DNA from: Dunaliella salina
Taxonomy: Eukaryota > Chlorophyta > Chlorophyceae > Chlamydomonadales > Dunaliellaceae
Length of the DNA stretch: 46,483 nucleotides
Direction: 5' to 3'
Assembly (NCBI GenBank): GCA_002284615.2
Contig: MU069550.1
Location: 298,770-345,252 of the forward strand
The translations under genes were made by a program, and so were the position numbers. The notes beneath the pieces were generated by a model that saw only the letters and a list, made by a program, of their open reading frames with translations, was not told where the DNA came from and did no database searches. Shown in pieces: positions 21,759 to 32,873 of the stretch (its first letter is position 1; the number at the start of each line of letters is the position of its first letter).

Positions 21759-24700
21759 ATGAAGATTACAGACTACACGGCGGTGCTGAGGAGTAAGGTT
21801 GCTGTGTGTGGTGAGTGAGCCCTGTTTGGATGCACTGCTGCACTTCATGGCATGCCGCCAATGTCAAGCAATCCCACCCTGTATTTAGGATTTTCTTTAT
21901 CCATATTTTTGCAGGGAATGCAACTGTTGGCAAGTCGGCCCTGGTCAGCATGTACACCAGTCAAGGTCAAAAATTTCCTAAGACCTACAGTATGGTGAGC
22001 CTGTTGACGACCGCAAACGACATGCATAAATGCCAGGAGGACATGCATTTGATGTGTGCCTTTGTTTGTTCATGCACAATACACAGACGATGGGTGTGGA
22101 CATCATATTGGCACAAGTTCCTGTACCAGACACCACCATCCTCGTTGAGCTTTTCCTCTATGACACAGCAGGCTATGATGTAGCAAAGGTGAGCGATAGT
22201 AATGATACAAAACACCTGAAGGCCACTGTTTACATGCCTGGCATGTCAGCAGTCCTTTTCTTAGAGGTTTTCTGATGAGTACTCAGGATGCACGTTCGTT
22301 CTTCCTATGGACAGGACACATTGGCTCCCAACTGGGATGGGATATATTATGCCATTCTTGTTTATGATGTCAGCAGCCAGGAGTCATTTGAGTCTTGTAA
22401 AGAGTGGCTGGAAGAGCTGAAAAAAGCAAGGTGAGTCAGAGAGTCTCTCCTGTCACATGGCACACAACGTGCACCAAGAGTACAATGGTGCAATTGCCTA
22501 TTGCAAGGAAATCTTAAACAATTTCTTTTCCTACTCGTTTGGAAAATTATTTGTTGAAAGTTGGACTCATTACATTGCATCATCAAGAGTGAAGTGTGCT
22601 TGTTCTAGAGACGTTTGTTTAGTGTCTTCAAGCCCTTTAGGACCCTTTAGGAAAAGAAATTGAATACCATGTCAACAAGCATCTCGCAGTTACACCTTGA
22701 TTTCTGGTGCATTCACCCTAAAAAGTAAGGAGTGAGAGGTGGAAAGCTTCAAATGTTCTTCACAAACGTATTGCATAAGTTAGGGTCAAATATCTCCCTC
22801 TCTGACTCCCTTTCTCTCCCGTGAAACCCCTGCTAGGACAGAAAGGGTACCAATCTGCCCTTCTTTTGAATTCAGCATCTTTTCTGCATACTCATCACAA
22901 CCTAACGCAAACTGCAGCAGAGTTGTGGGGTAAAAATTAAGATGCACACGCTTGAGCATACATGACATGCCGTGCACTAAAAGCTTGCTTATAAAGCCAC
23001 AAACTGCCATTTTTGCCTATCGATTGCACCATATTCAAACACATTTTGCGTTAGACTGTTCTGGAACTACCAGTGGTAGGCTGGATTGGTGGTAGTCTAG
23101 ATTGGTTGGCTGCACCTTTGCCATCCATACCCTCAGCGGGCTGTTCCCATCTCTCCTGGCAGTGACTTTTAGTTGTGCACACTAAGAAGTTTGAGGTCCA
23201 AGGTTTGACAAACTTTTCAATCACACGTTTATAGGGGGAAAATGACAGGTTGAGCACTTGCTGACCCACCCTGGGTCACTGGACCCTTTGAAACCTTGCC
23301 CCTTTGCCCCTTCTTCCTTGCCCTTATTTTTTGCAAAGCTGACGATGAAGAGAAGGACGAGGGGCCGAGAAGGAGCTCCAAGGGAGTGGGCACGGGATGA
23401 TAAGGTGTAGTCAGGGGGGCCCCATTTTTAACTGAAGCCTTGTGAAGGCTCCAAATTCAATAAATTACTGGTTTGAAATTTGCCTACAATCCATGTTTTT
23501 CCATGACATGTGCCAGGGTTGCCTAGTTTGAGTACTTTGAACTGTTCGAGAACTCAAACTTTTTCAAACTGTTCGCGAACTTTAAATTGTCAGTTTGAAG
23601 AACTTTATGCCCTCTGCCAAAAATGGACCCTTGACATCCCCTGAACACCCCCTTGACACCAGCTTGACACCCCCCTTACAGCCCTTACAACCCCCCGGAC
23701 TGACAGAAATAAGTCCCTTGTCTTTCCCCATCATCATTCATGCAAAAGGGGCTGAGGGGGAGAGGGGGTATAGATGGTTGAGGTGCAGTTGTCACCCCCT
23801 TCCCTGCCTCCTGCCTGCAAACGCTCGTTCGAACAATCCGTTAAATCACGAACTTTATCGAACTGTTCGCGAACTTCATTTGTCAAACCCCCAAACGGGT
23901 GAAACGCGGCCCGGGACGCGGGAGGTCCGGGGTTCGACCCTGGGTACCGGTGAGGATTTGCCTTAAGCAAGCAAGTCCTTCCCTTAATCAATGCTATCGG
24001 ACGATGTCTAATAGCGTAGCTTTTCCTTTTCCTTTTTCCTTTTCCCCCAAACTAGGCAACCCTGACATGTGCACTGAACTTGCAGGACAGTGGCCATGAA
24101 ACATGCCATATCAGTGAAAGACAAGGCCCTTCTGCGCGCCTCCGGTTTTCCCAAAACTATGTCAGCAGAATCCTGCGGGGTTCAATGAGAGTCGAACCCG
24201 CAGCTCCGGGGTAAAGGCAAAATCTGGCATAATAGAGGTTAATATTTTCGGTTTGCCCGAACACCTGGTTCGTGTCATCTTCGGGTGTTTGAGAAAATAT
24301 ATGAATATTTCCGGGCCCCGCGCGGGTTGTCTTTCACTGTGTCATATGACATCCAGAATTTCGTATGGCTTTTTGTGGCCTTGTAGCCAAATCAGCTGTG
24401 GATGCCAGTACACGTTTGCCGCCTGCATGTGCATCTCAGCTTTTGCCCCACACCTCTGCAGTTGCTGCTTTGGTAGTGATCAGCATGCATGTGGATGCAG
24501 AATTCCAACAGAAAGAGATTGCATTCTTTTAATTCCCTTGGGAGGGAAGGGGCAGCTGAAGGGAGTTTGGGGGGGGGGGAGGGACTGCTGGTTGAAGGGG
24601 GCCCAGCCCAAATTTTTATGCAGTCTAGCAGACAATTTTTTCTCACTGCTACTATCAGTTATGAAACCGCCAATGTCGAATTTGGAACACCACTATTTGT

Positions 24701-27700
24701 TAATGGTTTCAATGTCACACTTATTTCAATCTGCTTTCGTCCTTGTCCATTGCTCGGCATGAATGCAACTGCTCCCTGCTTTCATCTCTTTCCTTCTCGG
24801 GATGCCTGCAGACTAGATCGAGAGAGACCACTGAAAGCAGTATTAGTAGCCACAAAGAGCGACCTTCCGGCACAGCGGCATCAGGTCTCTAATGACGTGG
24901 CAGAAGTGTGGGCAAATGCAAACGGCATGGAGTTTTTTGCTGTGTCCTCGGTGAGTTGCATACCCTGATTTCAAGTTTGCGTTTTGATGAGGCCATTGCT
25001 TGTGGCCATGCAGATAAGTACCAGCCTTCAAGATTGAGTGAAGTGGTTCAGTGGCAGACATCATCTGGAAAGAGGTATCTGAGTAAAAAGGGAGGTTGTG
25101 TCTCTCTTTGGGTTATGTCTCCAGGTTCAATGGGCAGTAGCACATTAGATTTTATGGCAAGTTGCGCATCCCCTTCCTTTGCCAGATAGACTATTCCTCT
25201 ACCATTAGTCATCAGGAAACTAGGCAGTTTGTGGGACTTGGTTTTTCCTTGGGATTGCAGCACCACACCTTTCTGAAATAACTGCACAGTACTGTGCAAA
25301 TGTTCTTGCCATCAGGATTGAAATGGCCTTCGATTTCGGCTTCTCAATGCAACTTTTTTGGTGTCTCCACAGATGATGGACAACAAGATGAAGACATAAA
25401 TGGGGTTTCGACAGATTACAATACATACTGGTCCAACCTTCAGCAGCATTCATGCTTCCAGGAGTCTTGCTTTACAAGGAGAAATAGGGCAACTAAATTA
25501 TGAAGTGTAATTCACATATTATTCTGCAAGGTCTCACAAAACAAGACGAGTGAGGGAAGGGTCGCGAGCGACGCTGAAAAATTGGTGAAAGCAGTCTCTC
25601 CCTTGTTGAAGATTTCCGTCACACAACTTGAGTTGCATGAGACACAACACTCATACCAGCACTTGAGCATGCCATGATTACGGTTGGGTTGAGAGGGTTG
25701 AGTTGGCAAAAGAGGCTTGAAAGAGGCCAAAAATTGCCCCCAAGAGGCTTCTTGACCCTCTTTTACCACATGCTAAACCCTCTCACCCAACACTAGCCAT
25801 GATGCATGAGCAAGTGTGACTGCTATGATAGAGTACTGTACTGCATGCATGGCTTAGCATATTGCTGCGCCCATCACTGCATGCATCGCTGCATACATGA
25901 CCACATGCATGGCTGTGTGCACTGCTGCGTGGATTACTGCATGCGTTGCTGTGCACATTGCTCCATGCTGTGCTTGTACAAACATTGCTGCATACATTCT
26001 GCATCATGACTGCTGCATGCATTCCATTCTGCATGGTGTTTGCTGCAAGCATTTTCCTCTGCGCTGCACATGATGAGTGGGGGCAAAACAGCTGACCCCC
26101 TTTTGCCCACCTTCTCCTGGACCTGGATTAGCAAGGCCACGTGTTAGAGGAAATGTGTTAGAGGCACGCAATTCCTCAGCCCTTCTTTGCAGCAGTACAT
26201 ATGCCTTGTTGATGTGTGCATGCACAAGGGGGCCATGCTTGTTGTTCCTGTCATGCCTTGCTCACTTGCACCCCTTTCATAGTCAACGCGTGGTACATCT
26301 GATGTCTCTACAGGCTATGCTCCAGAGGCTCTTTCGTCCACACAACAGGGCAGGTCCAGCTCCCCGTCATATAAGCGAATTTCTGTGCATTCACCCCTGA
26401 AATCGCGATGGACACACCATGGATAGAACATAACTTGAATATCCCACCGCAATTGGAATTTTGCGATTCCGTTTGTCTCAGCAGAAGATTCCGCAGGTTG
26501 ACTGAATTTCTGGGATGGGCCATCCCCTTGCCCCGGACCCAGCAAGGGCATCCATTTGAACATGGTGAAGACTAGTGGTCAAGTTGAGCTGCTCGATGGG
26601 CCTGCGACAGCCGGGCTGGGTAGGTTAAACCAAAAACCAAAGCATTGTGGAATCTTTGCTCCCTACCTTTGCTCGCTTCACTCCAGGGCACGGAAGTCCA
26701 GCTATGGTCCGAAAAAGGTATTTTCTTGGCCTGCATGCCAGGTTACAGGGCGGGGGGATGCTCTGGGCGAGCCATGCCAGGCATTTTCTGCTCCGCTGGC
26801 CCACAGAGAAATTTCAGAACATCCAACACATGGCCTCTCCCACTGAGTTGGCACTGCAGTGCTGTAAGAAATTTTTCTTGGATTGCAAACCAAGTGACAG
26901 GGGGGGGGGGGATGCACTGGGCAGGTCATGCTGCTGCTCACCGGCCCAACAGAGGAAGTTCGGGACTTTTTGCACAGGACTCCCTCCCACGAAATTGGTA
27001 CTGCAGTGCTGCATGGAACTTTTTGCATGACTTGCATGCCAAGTTCCAGGGCAGGGGGTGTACTGGGCGGGCCAGGGCAGCAGGTGTGAACCAGGAAACA
27101 GTTAAGCCAAGGGGTTCACGCCCCATGATTTGGTGATCTGAGGCCAGAAGAGTAATCGAGGTTCTCCAGGATTTTGTTGTTTGAAATAATTGGTGACCAC
27201 CGATTGGACAATGCAACAGTCTCCGTGGCATGCGTGATATTTTGATGTAGTACGAAGAAATTGTGGTCATTCTTGTTATTTGATGGTATGATCCCTGACT
27301 GCAATCACAAGTGCAATCCACAGAGTCGACACAACATCCCCCTTACCCGTCCAAAGTGGACCACCGGAATTCCAGAATTTGGGATGCAGAATCATTCACA
27401 ATGGTGATTCATACCAATATTATGGAATCAAAAAGCAAGGTCCCAAGCACCTGTCCGAATTGGACCGTCATTTCTCAGGAATCCGGACGCTGAATTGCTT
27501 TGTGATTGATTTGAAGCATGACCATGAGTTCAGAATGACAATGCATGGCAATCGTCCCAATTGGACTCAGGCTTTCAGGATTCCGGATGCGACTGATTTA
27601 ATACCAAAATTTTGAAATCAGAGTGATAATGCCTCGTACCTGTCCAGATTGAACCATCAGGCATGCAAGAATTTGGGACGCTGAACCGCTGTGACTGATT

Positions 27701-28688
27701 CAATACAAAGATTATGAAAGCAGACAGTACCTTTTAACAAAAAGCATGTAGTACAGACTATGACTCGTTTAACATGATAATTAGGATACAACATGGGCAC
27801 GTAATAGTATGTTAATAATATTACGCAATATTTTACGGAATATTGCGTGACCCTTCGCGTAATATTAATTATCCTTTGTGAAATTTACACCCTGAACTCA
27901 GCTCCGACCACTGAGTGCAAACTTGGATTCAAAATTGACAAACAATGCAGAGTAGCCGACCAAAATAAGGGGAAAGGAACAGGTTTCACATTGAGAGAGG
28001 TGATGATGGGAAGGCTAGGCAGCCAATCCTGGGGCAGGACCTCACCCCTGAGGAGGGCAAAAGGCATCTTGAGGGCAAGGCAAAGGATGCAGTGAAGACA
28101 AGGTTTGACATAGTCATTTTCTCTGAGCTGGAATTGAGCCCTTACGTGCTGCAATGCAAATGATGCGAGTGCTTGCACAGCACTTGAGTGCAAGTCACCC
28201 CTGGCAGAGTATCAAGCAGCATGACAGATCACGCAAGAAGCCTCTTCCAGCAAAGAAGGAAGTCATTGACCTTGAGCAGGCGCAGAAAGAGGGCCCTCCT
28301 CGTAAGCAGCGCAAGGCAGTGCAGTCTTTAATGAAGGAGCACACAGTGAGCCCCCAAGTCTGCAGGGAGATTGTGAGGCTGCTTCTGCGGTTCATCATCA
28401 GCTGAAACCCCATTCATGACCCTCAGAGGATGTTGAGCTCGGTTTTTGTGTGTGTGCTGACTTGACCATTTGATCCCTGGGGTTGAAAAACCCCTGCACA
28501 CTCATTATCAGGTCAGAAAAATGGCAGGAAAATGTGTTGCGTAGCAAGTAATAATACAGAACTTATTATGTACCGTACCAAATGTGGAAATCTTGCACAC
28601 CCCATAAAAAAATAATTATTCTCTGAACCCTGCTCTAATTATGTACCCTTCTTGGCATTAATTTTTGGTTTTCCGCACATTTTCGCAG

Positions 28689-28749
<61 letters not shown>

Positions 28750-29738
28750 TGCGCGCAGTGCACTGCAGTGTGCAGTGCAGTGTGCTGTGTGTTTGAGCCT
28801 CCTTGTGTCAACTGCAACCTGGTGGAATTTGTGGGCTTAACTTCGCTTGCTCATTTCATCCAGAGTGACTGTGCACATATTTCTTTCAGGAGTTGACACT
28901 TCCAAACTCAACTCAAGGCTTTGTTTCCACATTCAGTAGACATTTATCCACAAGTTTGGACACTGCTTTCTATTTTTCAAATTGGTCTGGTAACAGGCCT
29001 CTGTGTTTCCCCTCAGCTGCCTTTGTAGGTACAGCTTAGAAGCCCTCATGCAGTCGTGCATTTCGGCTATGGCTTCTGCATGTGACACTGTCCAGCAAGG
29101 GGAAGCCCTTTATTCTACTTCCTTACATGCGCCCTGCTGCTTCCTTAATTGCACTTTGCTCATTTCTCAAATAATGATATCGAGCAGCTTTGAAGGGGCA
29201 TCAATAATTGTCAAGTAATACTGTGTGATGGGGTGCCATATCAATCATGCATGCGGATTCAGCCAAGCTTACATAGTTCCAGGTCTGTGTTTCCGCTCAG
29301 CTGCCCTCGTAGGCGGATATAGCGATGTAACCTTACCTTACCTTACATAGGCAGTAGCAGCTCCGTGACCGGCCCTTTTCTTTCCCTCCCTGCGTTCAGG
29401 TTAAGACTTCTTGTGCCATTTTCTCAGTGCTTACTTGTGCTTACTTGGAGAACCTCTGCTTTATGTGGTACTTTGAGCGCATGTTCCTCAACAGTCGACA
29501 TTTCTATACGCATTTTTTGAAGACTTGTCTAGTTCCAGGTCTGTGTTTCCGCTCAGCTGCCCTCCTAGGCGGATATAGCGATGTAACCTTACCTTACCTT
29601 ACCTTTCCCTCCCTGCCTTGCTTGCAGGCACCTCCAGGTCTGAACGTGGAAGCGCCATTCACTGCCATAGGTAAAGCCATCCATAAAAACTACGAGGAGA
29701 AACTGACAGCATACCAAGATGCATGCCAAAACTATTGA
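21759..29738 (+). CDS. IFT27: Intraflagellar transport protein 27 (Rab-like small GTPase, RABL4)
   Basis: Six exons: 21759-21810, 21915-21994, 22087-22188, 22315-22430, 24812-24950 and 29628-29738. The ATG is at 21759, the stop is TGA, and the product is 199 residues. All introns are GT-AG and phases agree. The P-loop GNATVGKS (18-25) spans the first intron. Switch I is TMGVD (45-49), DTAGYD is at 70-75 and TKSD at 131-134. The family signature blocks ILVELFLYDTAG, WDGIYYAILVYDVSSQESFE, LDRERPLKAVLVA, DLPAQRHQV and the C-terminus AYQDACQNY are all present. IFT27 pairs with IFT25 in IFT-B and acts in cilia. Tyr replaces the catalytic Gln after DTAG, as expected for a slow GTPase. There is no C-terminal prenylation Cys box, also normal for this family. 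The length is usual. Confidence 0.95.
23514..24064. mobile_element. Non-autonomous hAT-like DNA transposon (551 bp)
   Basis: Perfect 17-bp terminal inverted repeats: CAGGGTTGCCTAGTTTG at 23514 and its reverse complement at 24048-24064. They are bracketed by an 8-bp direct repeat ACATGTGC (23506-23513 and 24065-24072). The 8-bp duplication and CAGGG terminus fit hAT. No transposase is present. It sits in IFT27 intron 4. The interior has GAACTGTTCG strings and a CCTTTT-rich stretch. Confidence 0.9.
25810..26060. repeat. GCATGC-rich minisatellite
   Basis: Imperfect units of about 16 bp such as CACTGCATGCATGGCTG recur through the block. It is intronic in IFT27. Confidence 0.65.
26690..27090. repeat. 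~150-bp tandem repeat, about 2.6 units
   Basis: GGGGGATGCTCTGGGCGAGCC (26754) recurs as GGGGATGCACTGGGCAGGTC (26908) and GGGGTGTACTGGGCGGGCC (27054). A GCACTGCAGTGCTG string occurs between units. It is intronic in IFT27. Confidence 0.8.
27310..27720. repeat. ~130-bp tandem repeat, three diverged units
   Basis: CACCTGTCCGAATTGGACC, ATCGTCCCAATTGGACTC and TACCTGTCCAGATTGAACC mark successive units. Each is followed by CAGGAATCCGGA-like and GACTGATT-like strings. Confidence 0.65.
28014..28405 (+). pseudogene. Unrecognised lysine-rich open segment, possible transposon ORF remnant
   Basis: Frame pieces GQDLTPEEGKRHLEGKAKDA...LSPYVLQC and, after a stop and frame change near 28145, WQSIKQHDRSRKKPLPAKKE...VCREIVRLLLRF with TGA at 28403. 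Composition is protein-like. It lies inside IFT27 intron 5 on the sense strand without good splice sites. I do not recognise a family. It may be a mobile-element ORF or an unrelated gene fragment. Confidence 0.3.
28689..28746. repeat. (GT)n microsatellite
   Basis: Uninterrupted GT dinucleotides in IFT27 intron 5. Confidence 0.95.
28995..29040 (+). mobile_element. Diverged copy of the second short-element family
   Basis: TCTGTGTTTCCCCTCAGCTG is followed by CCTTTGTAGGTACAGC. It matches the elements at 29277 and 29529 and the LINE end at 30430 but lacks the ACCTT tail. Confidence 0.55.
29277..29341 (+). mobile_element. 65-bp short element, second family, with 9-bp target-site duplication
   Basis: The element runs from TTCCAGGTCTGTGTTTCCGC to a tail ACCTTACCTTAC. 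It is bracketed by CTTACATAG at 29268-29276 and 29342-29350. Its 3' part matches the end of the LINE fragment at 30430-30900. Confidence 0.75.
29529..29605 (+). mobile_element. 65-bp short element, second family, beside the last IFT27 exon
   Basis: Same start (TTCCAGGTCTGTGTTTCCGC) and nearly the same body as 29277-29341. Its ACCTT tail runs into CTTTCCCTCCCTGCC, the polypyrimidine tract of the acceptor at 29626-29627. Confidence 0.75.
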
Positions 29739-30425
29739 GTCACACTTCAATGCCTCCACACCTCAAGAGCCTGCTAAAAGGGCCGGTAGGTTGAAAACAG
29801 AAATTTAACATGAAGCTCATGCTTTTAACCTCAATACCTGGCAACATCATCCATCAACATTTATCAACAGGAGCACAATGACACGAACTTGAATAAGTGG
29901 TCGCTTCCATTTGTTTCCAGCACACCATGACCTCCGAGCTCAATGGGAGTCATTTTGTTGTCAAACATGGAGCTTACTGAGTGTTGAGTGCTGATGTACT
30001 TGTGCTGAAGTATGGCAGATAGCTTTCACAGCTCTTCAGTCCATACGAACCCTCCATCTGGGCTCACGCCTCTCATCACTGTGTCTGAATTCATTTCTTA
30101 ATGCTTCCTTTTCTTTTTTTCTGGATGAGCTTTCACAGTAACAAAACTGTAATGCAACCTCATGAACAGTTGATGCCTACATTTTGACAAGCAGAGCTTA
30201 TGCTTCTCTTGCTCGATGCTCCTCTGGAGGGTTTTGTGCCCTCTCGTACCTGCATGTAAGAAAGGACATCTCAACTTGTTCATTTAAATGAAGCATGTTG
30301 CACAACCCCTGCTGAGCAGCAAGCAAAGCAGCTCGGAAATAAACAAGATCCATCTCAAAAAAAACAAGTCTCAAGGCATGAGAGCAACAGCAACTTGACA
30401 ACATTTTCTGCACAGGTCCAAAGCA
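29739..30425. other. 3' flank of IFT27, no gene seen
   Basis: Likely 3' UTR and spacer. One TGTAA string (the green-algal poly(A) signal) lies near 30150. No coding sequence is supportable. Confidence 0.4.
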
Positions 30426-30429
30426 GTAG

Positions 30430-30900
30430 TCCATGCACACAAGAAACTAAGGTAAGGTTAAAATGCTGTACCCGCCTACAAGGGCAGCTGAGCGGAAAGA
30501 CAGGCTTGTAACCAGTCCTGGCAAGAATCGAAAGCAGTGCTCGAAACCCAGGCACAGCATCTCAAGCATGCAGACACAAATTTGGCTAGTGCTAAGACTT
30601 CAGCTTCAAGTTGGCTCATGAAGTCTCTGAGGTGTGTTGAACTACCGAGATGTGCGCAGCTGAACAAATGATGGAACTGAATGCGCAAGCCTGTCAAATC
30701 CTGAGAAGGGCACTCCAGGATAATGTGCTCTTCATCTTGCACAGTGTGCCAAACACATTTGTTGCAAATTTCGAGCTCATAAGGGCACCTCTTCCCGTGA
30801 TGCCGCTGGGTTTCCACCCTAAGATTGTGATGAGAATCAAAAGCACTGAAAGGGTCACATAGCTGTGTCTGCCTTGGTGGGCAGCTTTGCTGAAGCAAAA
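30430..30900 (-). mobile_element. 3' fragment of a second LINE family
   Basis: The minus-strand frame 30898-30476 encodes a LINE C-terminal knuckle: CPYELEICNKCVWHTVQDE followed by HIILEC (C-x2-C...H-x4-C), then about 70 residues ending CLSAQLPL. Beyond the stop, GGCGGGTACAGC and AACCTTACCTTA form the 3' end. It is unlike the LINE at 7-14 kb. Reverse transcriptase is absent (5' truncated). Confidence 0.8.
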
Positions 30901-32131
30901 AGAATACATTTCAGGAAAGAAATCCTTGCAGTAAAAAAGTTCAAAGGGTAGGCTTGGGACATAAGTAGAGACCTAAATCGTTAGCTTGTCTCCTCACAAT
31001 TGAGCTGTTTTGCAGCAACACAAAACCAGGAAAACAGAGGGGAACTAAACGTGAGTGAGCTCCAGCCTACACCTTGCTTACGGTTTGGCTTGAGCTGCCT
31101 CATGATACCTGTACTCACCCTTTACTCATATACCATACTGCTCCAAAGAAGGCCAGGGAGAGTGACAAAGATGTGGACATGGATGCCACCTGATAAAGCA
31201 GTCGAATGGACATACGCGCACATTGATAAACATGACGCACGATGAAGAACATCTGAAATACCGTAGACAAACAGAGCTGCCTGTATGGAAAGCAGCAAAG
31301 TGAGTGGCAGCACGGCCTTGCGCACCTTTGTTGCCGTGCCCCAACTCCGGAATGAGCCCTGCGGAGAACTTAGCGCGACAGAAGCAGGCCTTAGAAACTG
31401 GACACATGCTACGAATAGAATGATGCAGAGAGGAGAGAGGGATCTAGGCAGAACACAACCCTCCCACTTCCTTACCCTTTTCTCTTCGAAACCTCTTTCC
31501 AAAAAAACTCTCTTCTGATTTGCAAGATATTCTTAGATACTCCAATTTTTTATGAACAGGCTAGCAGTCAGTCGGTTTGACTGGAGGCCTTTTTCCTTGT
31601 AACCTTGAAACCCTCTATCCAACAATTGAGGAAAAGAAACATGAAACAGAGGAAAACGGTATGACCCCTGCACAAGGATGATCCATAATGGATTCAATAT
31701 GCTGCAAGGAGAACCGTGGTTTGGCTAAAACCGACTCGACGTGCTGAGCTCACAAGGGCAGCTCAGCATTACTCTGGGGGCTCTGTGAAGCTAACCAAAA
31801 CGATTTTGCCACCGCAAGCTTGGAACTGGATTTGCCTGCATTGTGACTAGCATTTTGCAGAGCAGTGTGCAATTTGCAGCACACTGCAACGCACTCTGAT
31901 GTTGAGAGCCAGAGTGTCAGAAAACAATGTATTAGCATCAGACTGCTCATGGTCCCAAACAGCCGCGCCTCATGCAGCCCAGGTATCAAAGCCTTCGGCT
32001 GGTGTGGAGTTTTCTTTTCTTGCAGTCTGTTCAAGGCACCCGTGCTTTCCTTACACATAAAAACAAGATGTATACACACCTTATATACTTGAATGCCATC
32101 AGTTTGCGGACCATCCTAGCAAGCAACTCAC
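30901..32131. other. Intron or 3' region of the coiled-coil gene, little resolved
   Basis: On the minus strand a possible 33-nt exon (31358-31326, GSFRSWGTATK) has AG/GT borders and the right phase, but it is too short to trust. A short hairpin-tailed element lies at 31557-31612. Nothing else is supportable. Confidence 0.3.
31557..31612 (+). mobile_element. Short hairpin-tailed element
   Basis: CTAGCAGTCAGTCGGTTTGA then CTGGAGGCC gives stem CAGTC-GGTTT-GACTG. A tail CCTTGTAACCTTGAAACC follows. It matches the copy at 1930-1993. Confidence 0.7.
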
Positions 32132-32592
32132 AAGATCAGGGAACACAGCTTGAAACATTTCTCGCAGCCAGCGCTCCTCTTTGCCGGCTGGCTGAGGAAT
32201 AGGCCGTGGCTTTGGGGGAGCCTTGATGAAAAGCGAAGCAGAAAAGGAAAGGAGATCAAGCCTCACATTCCAAGTTGTGGGTTGACAGTGGATGATACCG
32301 GCATCAATGTGCACTGAATGCAATCAACACACACACACACACACACANNNNNNNNNNNNNNNNNNNNNNNNNNNNNNNNNNNNNNNNNNNNNNNNNNNNN
32401 NNNNNNNNNNNNNNNNNNNNNNNNNNNNNNNNNNNNNNNNNNNNNNNNNNNNNNNNNNNNNNNNNNNNNNNNNNNNNNNNNNNNNNNNNNNNNNNNNNNN
32501 NNNNNNNNNNNNNNNNNNNNNNNNNNNNNNNNNNNNNNNNNNNNNNNNNNNNNNNNNNNNNNNNNNNNNNNNNNNNNNNNNNNNNNNNNNNN

Positions 32593-32689
<97 letters not shown>

Positions 32690-32873
32690 GTTGCTGGGAG
32701 GGCAGCTGCTTCTGTGATTGGTGTACTTGTTGTGCCCGCACAATTTCCATCTCCTCGCGCTCCAGCTCCCGTAATTGAGCAGCTAGCTTGGCACTATGTT
32801 GCTGCAGTTTAAGTGATGCATTCTGAACCTGCCTTGCCGCAGGTGAAAGGGGCTTTTTGTCAGAATAGCCCAT
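32132..32873 (-). CDS. Unrecognised coiled-coil protein, first two exons (3' incomplete)
   Basis: Exon one (32873-32688) starts at a true ATG and encodes 62 residues rich in Gln, Glu, Lys and Leu (LKLQQHSAKLAAQLRELERE), probably a helical coiled coil. It ends CAACAG|GTGTGTG exactly where a (GT)n tract begins on that strand. Exon two (32221-32132) joins in phase after a strong polypyrimidine tract. It encodes a Pro-rich stretch (APPKPRPIPQP) and KEERWLREMFQAVFPDL, followed by GTGAGT. The intron contains the N gap. Downstream exons were not resolved. No family was recognised. The gene is divergent from CRY-DASH, with about 675 bp between start codons. Confidence 0.5.
32326..32687. repeat. (CA)n microsatellite with assembly gap
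   Basis: CA repeats flank an N gap at 32348-32592. On the minus strand the (GT)n starts at the first base of the intron of the coiled-coil gene. Confidence 0.95.

Noticed and set aside
23880..23960. tRNA-like B-box GGTTCGACCC suggesting a tRNA gene or tRNA-derived SINE
   Set aside because: No acceptor or anticodon arm folds around it, the T-stem does not pair, and it lies inside a clear hAT-like element.
24180..24225. Possible minus-strand tRNA T-arm (GGTTCGACTC)
   Set aside because: Flanks do not pair and no A-box is at the right distance.
25800..26060. CRISPR-like or clustered repeat array
   Set aside because: Units are contiguous and degenerate without unique spacers. The sequence is an intronic minisatellite in a eukaryotic gene.
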